Made by a program: the position numbers and the translations under genes
Notes under the pieces: generated by a model
Told to the model about the DNA's origin: nothing
The model's input: the letters and a program-made list of their open reading frames with translations, nothing else
Databases searched by the model: none
Assembly: GCF_000021985.1 (NCBI RefSeq)
Contig: NC_011901.1
Location: 1,178,001 to 1,242,000, forward strand
From: Thioalkalivibrio sulfidiphilus HL-EbGr7
GTDB taxonomy: Bacteria > Pseudomonadota > Gammaproteobacteria > Ectothiorhodospirales > Ectothiorhodospiraceae
Length of the DNA stretch: 64,000 nt
Direction of reading: 5' to 3'
Part shown: in pieces, positions 35,496 to 45,710 of the stretch
How the letters are laid out: each line of letters begins with the position of its first letter
Numbering within the stretch: the first letter of the stretch is position 1

Positions 35496-35969
35496 TCAGT
35501 TGGCGTTGTCGCCGCAGAATTCGCGGATCTGTTCCCGGGTCTCCTCCAGCATACGCTGGCGCTCCTCTTCCTCCAGGACCCGGTACTGGTCGTTCTCGCG
35601 CACGGTCACGCGTCCGCCGCGCTCCGTGAGCGTGGCCAGGTTGCGACGGGCCTTTTCGCAGTTCTCCCGGCGGATGCGCTCGGATTCCGCCTGACGTTCC
35701 CGCTCCTCGGCGGCGCTGCGCTGCTGGGCGCGCGCCTCGTCGCTGCCCTGCAGGGCGCGATCCAGGCGTTCCTGGGCGGCACGGTCGGGGGGCGGGCTGG
35801 CCCGGCGCACCGGCTCGGCCTGGACGTTGGCGGGCGGGGTCTGGCCGTAGTGCACGCCCCCCTGTTCATCCACCCAGCGGTACATGCCCTGGGCATGGAT
35901 GAGCGCCGGCATCAGCAGCATCAGCGTCAGAGACAGGAGTGCAAGGCGCATGGCGGGGCGGAAGATCAT
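35496..35969 (-). CDS. Exported DUF4124-containing protein
   Basis: A 157-residue exported protein. The signal peptide is at ~1-26 (ALLSLTLMLLMPALIHAQG), followed by a DUF4124 module MYRWVDEQGGVHYGQTPP (~28-45), then a long charged coiled coil rich in Glu, Arg and Gln (~60-150) with one Cys in ENCEKARR and one in EFCGDNAN. DUF4124 proteins are periplasmic with unknown roles. It shares its orientation with the tautomerase gene 19 bases downstream, so they are probably one transcript. Confidence 0.87.
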   Translation of the reverse strand: MIFRPAMRLALLSLTLMLLMPALIHAQGMYRWVDEQGGVHYGQTPPANVQAEPVRRASPPPDRAAQERLDRALQGSDEARAQQRSAAEERERQAESERIRRENCEKARRNLATLTERGGRVTVRENDQYRVLEEEERQRMLEETREQIREFCGDNAN

Positions 35970-36110
35970 GGGGGACGGACTCCTTCTCGGCTAACTGGCT
36001 CAAGCTTATCAGATTTTCGCGGCCGACCGCTGCGGGCGGACCACCCTGCATTTTGTATACTCGGATGGGTCCCGGCGTCCATGAACCCGGTCCGGTTTCC
36101 TGCCAGGCGG

Positions 36111-36154
36111 TTGTTTGCAGGGTATGAAGACTATATATTAGAAAAATCTAATAT
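36111..36154 (+). promoter_or_regulatory. Sigma-70 promoter overlapped by a palindromic operator, RND operon
   Basis: TTGTTT (36111-36116) and TATATT (36134-36139) are separated by exactly 17 bases. A palindrome, ATATTAGA-AAAA-TCTAATAT (36135-36154), overlaps the -10 box and the expected start site. This is the geometry of a repressor-controlled promoter. AT-rich palindromes of this kind are bound by ArsR-family and other winged-helix repressors; no repressor gene is adjacent. Confidence 0.65.
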
Positions 36155-36208
36155 TCAGGGTGCCGGTCTTCGGGCCGGTCGATCCGCAGCTACAGGAGTG
36201 AGAGGCCA

Positions 36209-37273
36209 ATGAGCAAGCAGGGAAACCGGACCGTGTTCAGCACGGGCCTGATGGTGGTGGCAGGCTGGGGGCTGGGCGTCCTCGTCCAGGCGAGTGCGTC
36301 AGTGCCGTTCGAGACCCTCCGGGTGGAACAGCAGCTCACCGTGCAGGAGAAGGTGGTGGACGGGCGCATCGAGGCGGTGCAGCAGGCCACCATCACGGCC
36401 CAGACCTCCGGGCGCATCGTGGAGCTGCTCTACGACGTGGACGACTTCGTGGAGGCGGGTGCCGTCATCGCCCGTCTGCGTGACACCGAGCAGCGGGCGC
36501 GCCTGAACCAGGCCACGGCCTCCCTGCGCGAGGCCCAGGCCCGTTTCAACGAGGCGGAGACCGAGTTCGAGCGCATCCGGGGGATCTTCGAACGCCAGCT
36601 GGTGGCCCGCGCCGAGATGGACCGGGCCACCGCGTCCCTGGAGGCCGCCCGGGCCAGGCTGGAGGCGGCCCGGGCCGCCGTGGCGGAGGCCGAGGAGCAG
36701 GTGGAGTACACCCGCATCCGCGCCCCCTATGCGGGCATCGTCACTGAACGTTTCGTGGAGGTGGGCGAGAGCGTGAGTCCAGGCCAGCCGCTGATCGCCG
36801 GGATCTCGCTGGAATTCCTGCGGGTCACCGCCGAGGTGCCCCAGCGTCACATACAGACCGTGCGCGAGCTGGGCCGCGCCCGGGTGCTCCATGACGGAAC
36901 CGCCGCCGTGGAGGCCGAGCAGCTGACCTTCTTCCCCTATGCCGATCCGGCCACCAACACCTTCCGGGTGCGGGTGCAGTTGCCGCCCGGCATCGAGGGC
37001 CTTTTCCCGGGCATGTTCGTCAAGGTGGCCTTCGCCGTGGGCGAGCGCGAGCGTCTGATGATCCCGGCCAGCGCGGTGGTCTACCGGGGCGAGATGGTGG
37101 GTGTCTACGTGGTGGACGAGGCCGGGCGCGTGAGCCTGCGCCAGGTGCGCGTGGGACGGGTGGACAATGACCAGATCGAGGTGCTGGCGGGACTGGAGCC
37201 CGGTGAACAGCTGGCCCTGGATCCGGTGCATGCGACCCTGCATCTGAAGCGCCAGCAGGAGGCGGCCCGATGA
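36209..37273 (+). CDS. RND efflux membrane-fusion (HlyD/AcrA-like) subunit
   Basis: A 354-residue periplasmic adaptor. A signal or anchor helix is at ~10-30; then a lipoyl-like half motif QQATITAQTSGRIVELL (~55-70), a long Ala/Glu-rich coiled coil (~95-165), the second lipoyl half YTRIRAPYAGIVTERFVEVGE (~168-188), and the beta-barrel domain ending TFRVRVQLPPGIEGLFPGMFVKV (~250-275). It links the RND pump to an outer-membrane channel; no TolC-like gene is in the window. It overlaps the permease gene by 4 bases. Confidence 0.93.
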   Translation: MSKQGNRTVFSTGLMVVAGWGLGVLVQASASVPFETLRVEQQLTVQEKVVDGRIEAVQQATITAQTSGRIVELLYDVDDFVEAGAVIARLRDTEQRARLNQATASLREAQARFNEAETEFERIRGIFERQLVARAEMDRATASLEAARARLEAARAAVAEAEEQVEYTRIRAPYAGIVTERFVEVGESVSPGQPLIAGISLEFLRVTAEVPQRHIQTVRELGRARVLHDGTAAVEAEQLTFFPYADPATNTFRVRVQLPPGIEGLFPGMFVKVAFAVGERERLMIPASAVVYRGEMVGVYVVDEAGRVSLRQVRVGRVDNDQIEVLAGLEPGEQLALDPVHATLHLKRQQEAAR

Positions 37274-40200
37274 GCGACGAGAACATGGGCGTCTCGGGCC
37301 GCATCGCGAAAAAATTCCTCACCTCCGAGATCACGCCGCTGCTGGCCCTGGTGGGCCTGCTTCTGGGGATGTTCGCCATCATGGTGACGCCCCGTGAGGA
37401 AGAGCCCCAGATCAACGTCACCTTCGCCAACGTGTTCATTCCCTTCCCCGGCGCCACCGCCCGGGAAGTGGCGCAGCTGGTCAGCTCGCCCGCCGAGCAG
37501 GTGCTCTCGGAGATCGAGGGCCTGGAGCATATCTACTCGGTGTCCCGACCGGGCATGTCCGTGCTCACGGTGCAGTTCAAGGTGGGCGAGGACCGCACCG
37601 CGGCCATCGTGCGCCTCTACAACCAGATCTTCTCCAACCAGGACTGGCTGCCCCAGGGCCTGGGCGTGGGCCAGCCCATCATCAAGCCCATGGGCATCGA
37701 CGACGTGCCCATCGTGGCGGTGACCCTGTGGACCGAGGACCAGGACCGCGGCGGTCATGAACTGCTGCGGGTGGCCCATGCCATCGAGGCGGAGCTCAAG
37801 CGCGTGCCCGGCACCCGGGACATCTACGCCATCGGCGGCCCCGACCACGTGGTGCACGTGGTGCTGGACCCCCAGCGTATCTCCGGCTACGGCATCGGTC
37901 TCGACGAGCTGCGCATGGCGCTGCAGGCCAGCAACTTCTCCCGGGATGCCGGTGCCCTGGTGCGCGACAACCTGGAGATCCCGGTGCAGGCGGGCACCTT
38001 CCTCACCAGCGCGGACGAGATCGCCGGCCTGGTGGTGGGCGTGCGTGACGGCCGGCCCGTGTACCTCTCCGACGTGGCCGACATCCGCCATGGTCCGGCG
38101 CCGCCGGATAACTACGTGCGCTTCGGCGCCGGCGCGGCCGGCGACGGTGTGCCGGGTCTGACCCACCCGGCGGTCACCCTGGCCATCGCCAAGAAGCCCG
38201 GCACCAACGCCGTGGACATCGCCGACAAGCTGATGGAGCGGCTGGAACAGCTGCGCGGCACCTACATCCCCGAGGGCGTGCACACCACCATCACCCGCAA
38301 CTACGGCCAGACCGCCGACGACAAGGCCAAGACCCTGATCCAGAAGCTCATCTTCGCCACCGCCTCGGTGGTGATCCTGGTGTGGCTGGCACTGGGCTGG
38401 CGCGAGGCGATCATCGTCGGCGCCGCGGTGGTGATCACGCTGGCCATCACCCTGTTCGCCTCCTGGGCCTACGGCTTCACCCTCAACCGGGTGTCCCTGT
38501 TCGCGCTGATCTTCTCCATCGGCATCCTGGTGGACGATGCCATCGTGGTGGTGGAGAACATTCACCGGCACATGCAGATGGGCAAGAAGAAGCTGCTGGA
38601 GGCCATCCCCCTGGCGGTGGACGAGGTGGGCGGTCCCACCATCCTGGCCACCTTCACGGTGATCGCGGCCCTGCTGCCCATGGCTTTCGTGACCGGCCTC
38701 ATGGGGCCCTACATGAGCCCCATCCCCATCAACGCCAGCATGGGTATGCTCATCTCCCTGGCCGTGGCGTACGTGGTCACCCCGTGGATGACCTACAAGT
38801 TCCTGCGCCGCCAGGCCGAGGCCCATGGACCGGCCAGCGGCGGGCAGGGCCACGGGGAAGAGGGCAGCGGCTGGCTGATGCGCCTCTCGGAGCGCAGCAT
38901 GGGTCCGTTCGTGCGCGGCGAGAAGGCACGCACGCGCCGCTGGGGCCTGTACGGGGCCATGGTCGTGCTGATCCTGGCCTCCGTGTCGCTGGCCTACTTC
39001 CAGGCGGTGGTGCTCAAGATGCTGCCCTTCGACGACAAGTCCGAGTTCCAGGTGGTGCTGGACATGCCCGAGGGGACGAGTCTTGAGCAGACCAACCGTG
39101 CGCTGCACGAGATGGGCGCGTTTCTCGCCACCGTGCCCGAGGTGACCGACTACCAGATCTACGCCGGCACCGCCTCGCCCATCAACTTCAACGGCCTGGT
39201 GCGCCAGTACTACCTGCGCGAGGGTGCCCACATGGGTGACATCCAGGTGAACCTGGTGGATGCCAAGCAGCGGGACCGCAAGAGCCATGACGTGGCCCTG
39301 TCCGTGCGCGACCCGCTGCGCGAGATCGCAGCCCGCTACAACGCCTCGGTGAAGGTGGTGGAGGTGCCCCCGGGTCCGCCCGTGCTCTCGCCCATCGTGG
39401 CCGAGATCTACGGCCTGGACTACGACGGCCAGATCGAGGTCGCCAGGCGCATCCGTGAGGTGTTCGAGTCCACCGAGGGTATCGTCGATGTGGATGACAG
39501 TGTCGAGTATCCCGGTCCGCGACTGATCCTGGAGGTGGACCGCCAGAAGGCGGCGCTGCTGGGTGTCTCCCAGCAGTCCGTGGTCAGCGCCGTGGACACG
39601 GTGCTGGGCGGTGAGGACGTGAGTTATCTCTACGGCGTGAACGTGAAATACGCCGTGCCCGTGCGTCTGGAATTCGACGTGGCGGACAAGGCGCACATCG
39701 AGTCGGTGCTCTCGCTCAAGGTGCGTTCCCAGTCCGGCGCCCTGGTGCCCATCTCGGAACTGGTGAACGTGGTCGAGACCACCCGTGAGCATTCCATTCA
39801 CCACAAGGACCTGCTGCCGGTGGTCTACGTCATGGGCGACATGGCCGGCGAGCTGGACAGTCCGCTGTACGGCATGTTCGACATGTTCTTCCAGATCCGG
39901 GAGATGCCCCTGGCCTTCGGTCAGACCATCGAGCAGTTCTTCATCTCCCAGCCGGACGATCCCTACTTCTACAGCCTCAAGTGGGACGGCGAGTGGCAGG
40001 TGACCTACGAGACCTTCCGGGACATGGGCATCGCCTACTCCGTGGGCCTGGTGCTCATCTACCTGCTGGTGGTGGCCCAGTTCCGTTCCTACATGGTGCC
40101 GCTCATCATCATGGCGCCCATCCCGCTGACGGTGATCGGCGTGATGCCGGGACATGCGCTCATGGATGCCCTGTTCATGGACGCCAAGTTCACGGCCACC

Positions 40201-40527
40201 TCCATGATCGGCATGATCGCGCTGGCGGGCATCATCGTGCGCAACTCCATCCTGCTGGTGGATTTCATCAACGACGAGCTTCGTCGCGGTGCGGCCTGCG
40301 AGGATGCGGTGATCCGTGCCGCCGCCGTACGCGCCAAGCCCATCGTGCTGACGGGACTGGCCGCCATGGTGGGTGCGGGTTTCATCATCGACGATCCGAT
40401 CTTCAGCGGTCTGGCCATCTCGCTGATCTTCGGCATCCTGGTGTCCACGGTGCTGACCCTGGTGGTGATCCCGGTGCTCTACTACAGCTACATCCGCAAC
40501 CGTCAGCATCTGGTGCGTGAGGCGTAA
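37270..40527 (+). CDS. RND-family efflux permease
   Basis: A 1085-residue inner-membrane pump of the AcrB/HAE type with about twelve membrane segments and two large periplasmic loops. Hallmarks are an N-terminal helix followed by EEEPQINVTFANVFIPFPGAT, the proton-relay segment FSIGILVDDAIVVVENIHRHM in TM4 (Asp-Asp), and LAGIIVRNSILLVDFIND in the second half. It is longer than most HAE-1 pumps by about 40 residues, mainly in the hydrophilic segment around residue 515-535. The substrate is unknown; the controlled promoter suggests an inducible export system. Confidence 0.95.
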   Translation: MSDENMGVSGRIAKKFLTSEITPLLALVGLLLGMFAIMVTPREEEPQINVTFANVFIPFPGATAREVAQLVSSPAEQVLSEIEGLEHIYSVSRPGMSVLTVQFKVGEDRTAAIVRLYNQIFSNQDWLPQGLGVGQPIIKPMGIDDVPIVAVTLWTEDQDRGGHELLRVAHAIEAELKRVPGTRDIYAIGGPDHVVHVVLDPQRISGYGIGLDELRMALQASNFSRDAGALVRDNLEIPVQAGTFLTSADEIAGLVVGVRDGRPVYLSDVADIRHGPAPPDNYVRFGAGAAGDGVPGLTHPAVTLAIAKKPGTNAVDIADKLMERLEQLRGTYIPEGVHTTITRNYGQTADDKAKTLIQKLIFATASVVILVWLALGWREAIIVGAAVVITLAITLFASWAYGFTLNRVSLFALIFSIGILVDDAIVVVENIHRHMQMGKKKLLEAIPLAVDEVGGPTILATFTVIAALLPMAFVTGLMGPYMSPIPINASMGMLISLAVAYVVTPWMTYKFLRRQAEAHGPASGGQGHGEEGSGWLMRLSERSMGPFVRGEKARTRRWGLYGAMVVLILASVSLAYFQAVVLKMLPFDDKSEFQVVLDMPEGTSLEQTNRALHEMGAFLATVPEVTDYQIYAGTASPINFNGLVRQYYLREGAHMGDIQVNLVDAKQRDRKSHDVALSVRDPLREIAARYNASVKVVEVPPGPPVLSPIVAEIYGLDYDGQIEVARRIREVFESTEGIVDVDDSVEYPGPRLILEVDRQKAALLGVSQQSVVSAVDTVLGGEDVSYLYGVNVKYAVPVRLEFDVADKAHIESVLSLKVRSQSGALVPISELVNVVETTREHSIHHKDLLPVVYVMGDMAGELDSPLYGMFDMFFQIREMPLAFGQTIEQFFISQPDDPYFYSLKWDGEWQVTYETFRDMGIAYSVGLVLIYLLVVAQFRSYMVPLIIMAPIPLTVIGVMPGHALMDALFMDAKFTATSMIGMIALAGIIVRNSILLVDFINDELRRGAACEDAVIRAAAVRAKPIVLTGLAAMVGAGFIIDDPIFSGLAISLIFGILVSTVLTLVVIPVLYYSYIRNRQHLVREA

Positions 40528-40667
40528 TCGTCAGACGTGATGCGTGAGGTGTGAGGCGGGCATGGCCGGCCCGCCCACTGTCAGCGAATGCGATGTCGGA
40601 ACCTGCGAGCCGCGCGACCCCGCGAGCTTCCAGGGCCAGCAGTCATCAATCAACAGCGAGAATCGTC

Positions 40668-40886
40668 ATGAAAGTGGAAATGGGTGAAGAGGGACTGAAT
40701 ATCCTGGACATGTCCCGGGACCAGGCGGGGCTGCTGGTGGAGGCGCTCAAGGCATCGCCGAAGCAGGGCTTCATGGAGGATGAGGAACTACGTCGCCTGT
40801 TCAAGCTGCTGGCGGTGGTGCAGTCGGATCTCTGGGATGACATGACCAGCGGCAAGTTCGACTTCTCGGCCTACAAGCGTCAGTAA
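40668..40886 (+). CDS. Small hypothetical protein
   Basis: A 72-residue soluble protein, start ATG 40668; an upstream in-frame extension reads as Ala/Arg/Ser-rich and is unlikely to be real. It is acidic, with DMSRDQAGLLVEALKASPKQGF and LFKLLAVVQSDLWDDMTSGKFDFSAYKRQ. No family recognised. It follows the RND permease by 140 bases and ends at a perfect hairpin, which argues for a genuine gene. Confidence 0.65.
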   Translation: MKVEMGEEGLNILDMSRDQAGLLVEALKASPKQGFMEDEELRRLFKLLAVVQSDLWDDMTSGKFDFSAYKRQ

Positions 40887-40891
40887 GGCGA

Positions 40892-40920
40892 TGAGGTGTG
40901 GGGATCGACCCCACACCTCA
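40892..40920. terminator. Bidirectional hairpin, 12-bp stem
   Basis: A perfect stem (40892-40903 with 40909-40920) with a 5-base loop lies between the small gene and the convergent lipoprotein gene. No long T-run follows on either strand. Confidence 0.65.
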
Positions 40921-40940
40921 CAACCACTCCCCCAGCCAAC

Positions 40941-41696
40941 TCACGGAATGACCAGCTGCGTCTCGCAGGTTTCCACGCTGCCGCAGTTGTTGCTGCCCGT
41001 GCCGGTGCAGGTCAGGCCCTGTGAAGGCACGTTCACTGACACCGAGTGGCTGTAGCTGCCCGAGGCGGTACCCAGTTTGATCCGGTAGCTGTCCACGAAG
41101 GTGCAGGCGCCATCCAGGGTCATGTTCGGTGCGGTCCAGGCCAGCGTCACCACCGACCCGGAGGCCAGATCCCCTGATGCCTCGTTGGAATCCGGGCTCT
41201 CCTGTCCCAGGTCATCGATGGCCTGCACGGCCACATACCAGGTGTTCAACTGCACGACGGGTTCCGGTTCCGGTTCAGGGGCCGGCGCGGGCGCAGGTTC
41301 GGGCTCAGGCTCGGGCTCAGGTGAAGGCGCGGGTTCCGGATCGGGGATCGGATCCGGTTCGGTGATCGGCTCCGGCACGGGATCAGGTTGTGGCTCCGGC
41401 TCCGGCTGGGACGGGGGTGGCGTCGGAGTCATGCCGGGGCTGGATTGCGACGGTGCCTCTTCCGTCTGCGGGTCGCTGTTGCTGACCTGATTAGCGACGT
41501 CTTCCTCGACACAGCCCGACAGCAGGGCAATGCCCAGAAAGCCGGTGGCCAGTGCGCGCAGAAGCGTCGTGGAGATCGTTCCGGACGGATGGGACGCAAT
41601 GCCATGGCAGTAGCACGCGGCAATGGGCGTGTCATTCGATCGCGCGTTGAAACATGCGGCGGCATCACGGCCACCCGAAAACATCGTCTTCGTCAT
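40941..41696 (-). CDS. Riboswitch-controlled lipoprotein with Pro-Glu linker
   Basis: A 251-residue protein. The start at 41696 follows the riboswitch with GGAG ten bases upstream; the open frame continues upstream only because it reads through the riboswitch. A lipobox GIALLSGC lies near residue 58, so the leader is long. A Pro/Glu/Asp-rich linker (~90-150, PEPEPE repeats) leads to a C-terminal fibronectin-III-like domain with [25 protein letters not shown] and four Cys in pairs. I infer an envelope-anchored protein that spans the periplasm or reaches the surface. It is a paralogue of the protein at 42190-43083. Confidence 0.82.
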   Translation of the reverse strand: MTKTMFSGGRDAAACFNARSNDTPIAACYCHGIASHPSGTISTTLLRALATGFLGIALLSGCVEEDVANQVSNSDPQTEEAPSQSSPGMTPTPPPSQPEPEPQPDPVPEPITEPDPIPDPEPAPSPEPEPEPEPAPAPAPEPEPEPVVQLNTWYVAVQAIDDLGQESPDSNEASGDLASGSVVTLAWTAPNMTLDGACTFVDSYRIKLGTASGSYSHSVSVNVPSQGLTCTGTGSNNCGSVETCETQLVIP

Positions 41697-41780
41697 TTCG
41701 GTAACTCCGCTGTCATGGCCGAAGCCGTAGACCGGTGGTTTTGCGTCCCCGCCTTTCGGTCGGGTATGCCCTTTCGATGA
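41697..41780 (-). promoter_or_regulatory. Cyclic-di-GMP-I (GEMM) riboswitch 1
   Basis: On the minus strand, the GEMM-I consensus appears in order: AAGGGCAUACC, a GAAA-tetraloop hairpin (CCGACCGAAAGGCGG), GGGACGCAAAACCACCGG, a variable second hairpin around CUACGGCUUCGGCCAUG, and the closing AGCGGAGUUACCG. The GGG that includes the ligand-contacting G is kept, as in c-di-GMP rather than cGAMP forms. The AUG of the lipoprotein begins 3 bases after the element, so its likely ribosome site GGAG lies inside the aptamer, pointing to translational control. Confidence 0.9.
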
Positions 41781-42130
41781 GCTTTTTTTCTTAACGCGTG
41801 TTGGGCCTGTCCTTGTGTCGTTCCGCCATCCCGCGAGGGAAGGGCGTGAATGGATGTCATCCGATTCCCTGATGACCCGTGGCGTGAAGTATGTGGAGTG
41901 CGCTGGTCGAGAGCCGTGATGCCCTTCACGGGGCGCGTGCCGTGAATCCGGCTTTGCACGCCATTCATCGACCAATTTCGTGAACGGTGACGGGGCTCAC
42001 ACGTGAACCCGGGATGTGCGTGTCTCAAGCCATACGCACGGACTGTGACGTGCGTTCGATGTTTGTGCGAAGACGCGGGTGTGCTCGGCGCCGGAGGTGC
42101 ATCTGGCGCGGATCCTTCGGGTCGATGTTC
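41781..42130. other. Intergenic stretch upstream of riboswitch 1
   Basis: The promoter for the riboswitch-lipoprotein transcript should lie here (minus strand), but I cannot name boxes with confidence. No credible gene or repeat is seen. Confidence 0.45.
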
Positions 42131-42135
42131 ATAAA

Positions 42136-42171
42136 AAAGCGCCGGGTCCCAGGGATGGAACCCGGCGCTTT
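42136..42171 (-). terminator. Rho-independent terminator after the PEPEPEPQ protein gene
   Basis: A 12-bp GC-rich stem (42136-42147 with 42160-42171) is followed on the minus strand by TTTTTT, 18 bases after the stop codon of the gene it ends. Confidence 0.9.
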
Positions 42172-42189
42172 GGTTCGATGCCGATGGCC

Positions 42190-43635
<1,446 letters not shown>

Positions 43636-43676
43636 TTGATCGTGGTCAAGGAAGCTTCATGGGCAGCGTCCATACT
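43636..43676 (+). promoter_or_regulatory. FNR/Anr-type box and -10 (class II arrangement)
   Basis: TTGATCGTGGTCAA (43636-43649) matches the FNR consensus TTGAT-N4-ATCAA at nine of ten positions. A -10-like CATACT at 43671-43676 would place the start near 43684, with the box centred about 41.5 bases upstream, the classic class II activation position. The genes downstream are a small Cys-rich protein and the hydrogenase operon, so anoxic activation makes sense. Confidence 0.7.
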
Positions 43677-43709
43677 TGAGCAAACGACAAGGATGAGGAG
43701 ACGCCCACG

Positions 43710-43934
43710 ATGCGCCTGAACCAGAACCCCAGCGCCGAGACACCCGCCGTCGAGACGCACAATATTCGCTTTCTCAATCCCTACCTGATGAGTGGCGCGG
43801 AGATCCGCCGCCTGCAGGTGGCCAATGGTGACACCCCCTGTTTTGGTACCGAGGTGCGCTACCAGTGCAGGCGCGACGACTGCCAACTGAGCCGCCGCTG
43901 CCTGGGTGGTCTGGTGGCGCACTGGAAACGCTGA
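43710..43934 (+). CDS. Small Cys-containing hypothetical protein
   Basis: A 74-residue basic protein with a good GAGGAG ribosome site. Four Cys lie in its C-terminal half: CFGTEVRYQC, then RRDDCQLSRRC. The spacing could bind zinc or an iron-sulfur cluster, but no family is recognised. It is the first gene behind the FNR-type promoter and 175 bases before hydB, so it may belong to the hydrogenase transcript and could be a regulator or accessory factor; this is inference from position. Confidence 0.65.
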   Translation: MRLNQNPSAETPAVETHNIRFLNPYLMSGAEIRRLQVANGDTPCFGTEVRYQCRRDDCQLSRRCLGGLVAHWKR

Positions 43935-44109
43935 ATCTTCAGGACGCCCGATTCCCTCGTTTTATCTGCTCAGGACTGCCCCGAATTCAATCGGGGCGAA
44001 GCCGATTGTGTTCTGCATGCTCAGCCCCCGCGTTGACGCCCCTTGAAGCCATCCTCTATGGTTTCCTTGAAATCAGTCATCGACTCCACGCCAGCCCGGG
44101 AGGTGTGAC

Positions 44110-45237
44110 TTGCGCGTAATGGCCCCCGAGGAGATGGAATCCCTCATCCGGCTGCTGTCCGATGACGGCTACGAGGTGGTCGGCCCCACCCGGCGCGAGG
44201 GCGCCATTGTCTACGACCGTCTTCAGGGTCTTAACGACCTGCCCGCCGGTTGGGGCGACGAGCATGGCCCCGGCCATTACCGACTCCACCAGCGCGACGA
44301 CCAGGCCCTGTTCGGCTACGTGGTCGGCCCCCATTCCTGGAAGAAATACCTGTTTCCGCCCCGGGAGACCCTGGTGCGGGTGCTGCGTCGCGAGGACGGG
44401 GGCTTTGAAACGCAGCCCGGCGAGCCCGCCCCGCCCCGGCGCGCCTTCATCGGCGTACGGCCCTGCGAACTGGCGGCCATCGGCATCCAGGACCGGGTGT
44501 TCCTGGAGCAGTCTGTCAGGGACCGGGCCTACGGGGCCCGTCGCGAGGGCGTGTTCCTGGTGGCGGTCAACTGCGCCGAGCCGGGCGGCACCTGTTTCTG
44601 TACCTCCATGGGTACCGGTCCGCGGGCCCATGCCGGTTTCGACCTGGGTCTCACCGAGGTGATCGGCGTGGGCATGCACTTCCTGGTGATCGAGGCGGGC
44701 AGCGAGGCCGGCGAGGCCATGCTCGTCAGGCTCGATCACCGGGATGCCAGCGAGGCGGAGCGCGCGGCCGCTGAACGGATCTGGCAGGAGGCCCCGAAGC
44801 ACATGGGACGCACCATGCCCGGCGATGCCCGGGAGGTGCTTGCCGGGGCCCTGGAACACCCCCGCTGGGCGCAGACCGCCGAGCGCTGCCTCTCCTGCGC
44901 CAATTGCACCCTGGTCTGCCCCACCTGTTTCTGTGCCCAGATGGAGGAACTGCCGGACCTGGAGGGCAATGCCTCGGAGCGGGTGCGACTCTGGGATTCT
45001 TGTTTCAACGGTGAACACTCCTACATGATCGGCGGTCCCCACCGCAGCACCGTGGCGGCCCGCTATCGCCAATGGCTCACCCACAAGCTCTCCACCTGGC
45101 ACACGCAGTTCGGCAGTTCCGGCTGCGTGGGCTGCGGGCGCTGCATCACCTGGTGTCCCGTGGGCATCGACATCACCGAGGAGGTGGCCGCCATCCGCGC
45201 CACCGCCCAGGGCAAGGCAGGAGGGCAGGGCACATGA
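44110..45237 (+). CDS. hydB: Sulfhydrogenase-type hydrogenase beta subunit (iron-sulfur)
   Basis: A 375-residue cytoplasmic iron-sulfur protein of the HydB type (group 3b NiFe hydrogenases). N-terminal half: [23 protein letters not shown] and [19 protein letters not shown]-terminal half: two [4Fe-4S] ferredoxin-type motifs, [16 protein letters not shown] (~257-272) and [14 protein letters not shown] (~337-350). It passes electrons between HydG and HydD. GGGAGG at 44098-44103 is well placed for a TTG start at 44110; ATG 44119 is the alternative. It overlaps the cNMP-domain gene by 4 bases. Confidence 0.9.
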   Translation: MRVMAPEEMESLIRLLSDDGYEVVGPTRREGAIVYDRLQGLNDLPAGWGDEHGPGHYRLHQRDDQALFGYVVGPHSWKKYLFPPRETLVRVLRREDGGFETQPGEPAPPRRAFIGVRPCELAAIGIQDRVFLEQSVRDRAYGARREGVFLVAVNCAEPGGTCFCTSMGTGPRAHAGFDLGLTEVIGVGMHFLVIEAGSEAGEAMLVRLDHRDASEAERAAAERIWQEAPKHMGRTMPGDAREVLAGALEHPRWAQTAERCLSCANCTLVCPTCFCAQMEELPDLEGNASERVRLWDSCFNGEHSYMIGGPHRSTVAARYRQWLTHKLSTWHTQFGSSGCVGCGRCITWCPVGIDITEEVAAIRATAQGKAGGQGT

Positions 45238-45710
45238 ACGAGCTCCTGGAGATCCTCAAGGACCAGCCCTTCTTCGAGGGACTGCGCGAGGCGGACATGC
45301 GGCTTCTCGCCGCCGGCGCCTCCCTGAGGACCTTTCGGGCGGATGAAACCCTGTTCCGGGAACACGAGGAGGCGGCAGCCTTTTATCTCATCCGCAGCGG
45401 GCGGGTGGCCCTGGAGAGCCGGCTGCCCGGTCGCCGCGCCGAGGTCTTCATGACCCTGGGACAGGGCGAGGTGCTGGGCTGGTCCTGGCTGATGCCGCCC
45501 TACCGCTGGCACTACAGCGCCCGCGCCCTGGAGGAGACCCACGCGGTGCATTTCGACGCCCCGGCCCTGCATGCCTGCATGGACCGGGACCCGGTGCTGG
45601 GCTATGCCCTGTACCAGCGTTTCGCGGCGCTGATCGTGCAGCGCCTGCAGGCGGCGCGGCTGCAGGCCATGGACATCTACGGAGGCGGCGATGTCGGTCT
45701 CGGCGGCTGA
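45234..45710 (+). CDS. Stand-alone cyclic-nucleotide-binding (Crp-like) domain protein
   Basis: A 158-residue protein consisting of a single cNMP-binding beta-barrel: [44 protein letters not shown], and [31 protein letters not shown], followed by the dimerisation helix. No helix-turn-helix follows, so it is not a transcription factor by itself. The phosphate-binding cassette is altered (GEVLGWSWL in place of GExxGExAL), so nucleotide binding is doubtful. It lies between hydB and hydG with overlaps on both sides (4 and 20 bases), so it is part of the hydrogenase operon. Confidence 0.9.
   Translation: MNELLEILKDQPFFEGLREADMRLLAAGASLRTFRADETLFREHEEAAAFYLIRSGRVALESRLPGRRAEVFMTLGQGEVLGWSWLMPPYRWHYSARALEETHAVHFDAPALHACMDRDPVLGYALYQRFAALIVQRLQAARLQAMDIYGGGDVGLGG

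Noticed and set aside
37105-40509. A 1134-codon minus-strand open frame, His- and Gly-rich
   Set aside because: It is the antisense shadow of the RND permease, whose domains are unmistakable. Composition reflects reverse-complemented GC-rich codons.
41697-41975. N-terminal extension of the lipoprotein frame (residues before the Met at 41696)
   Set aside because: The frame reads through the riboswitch core; the peptide is a by-product of structured RNA, not a protein segment.
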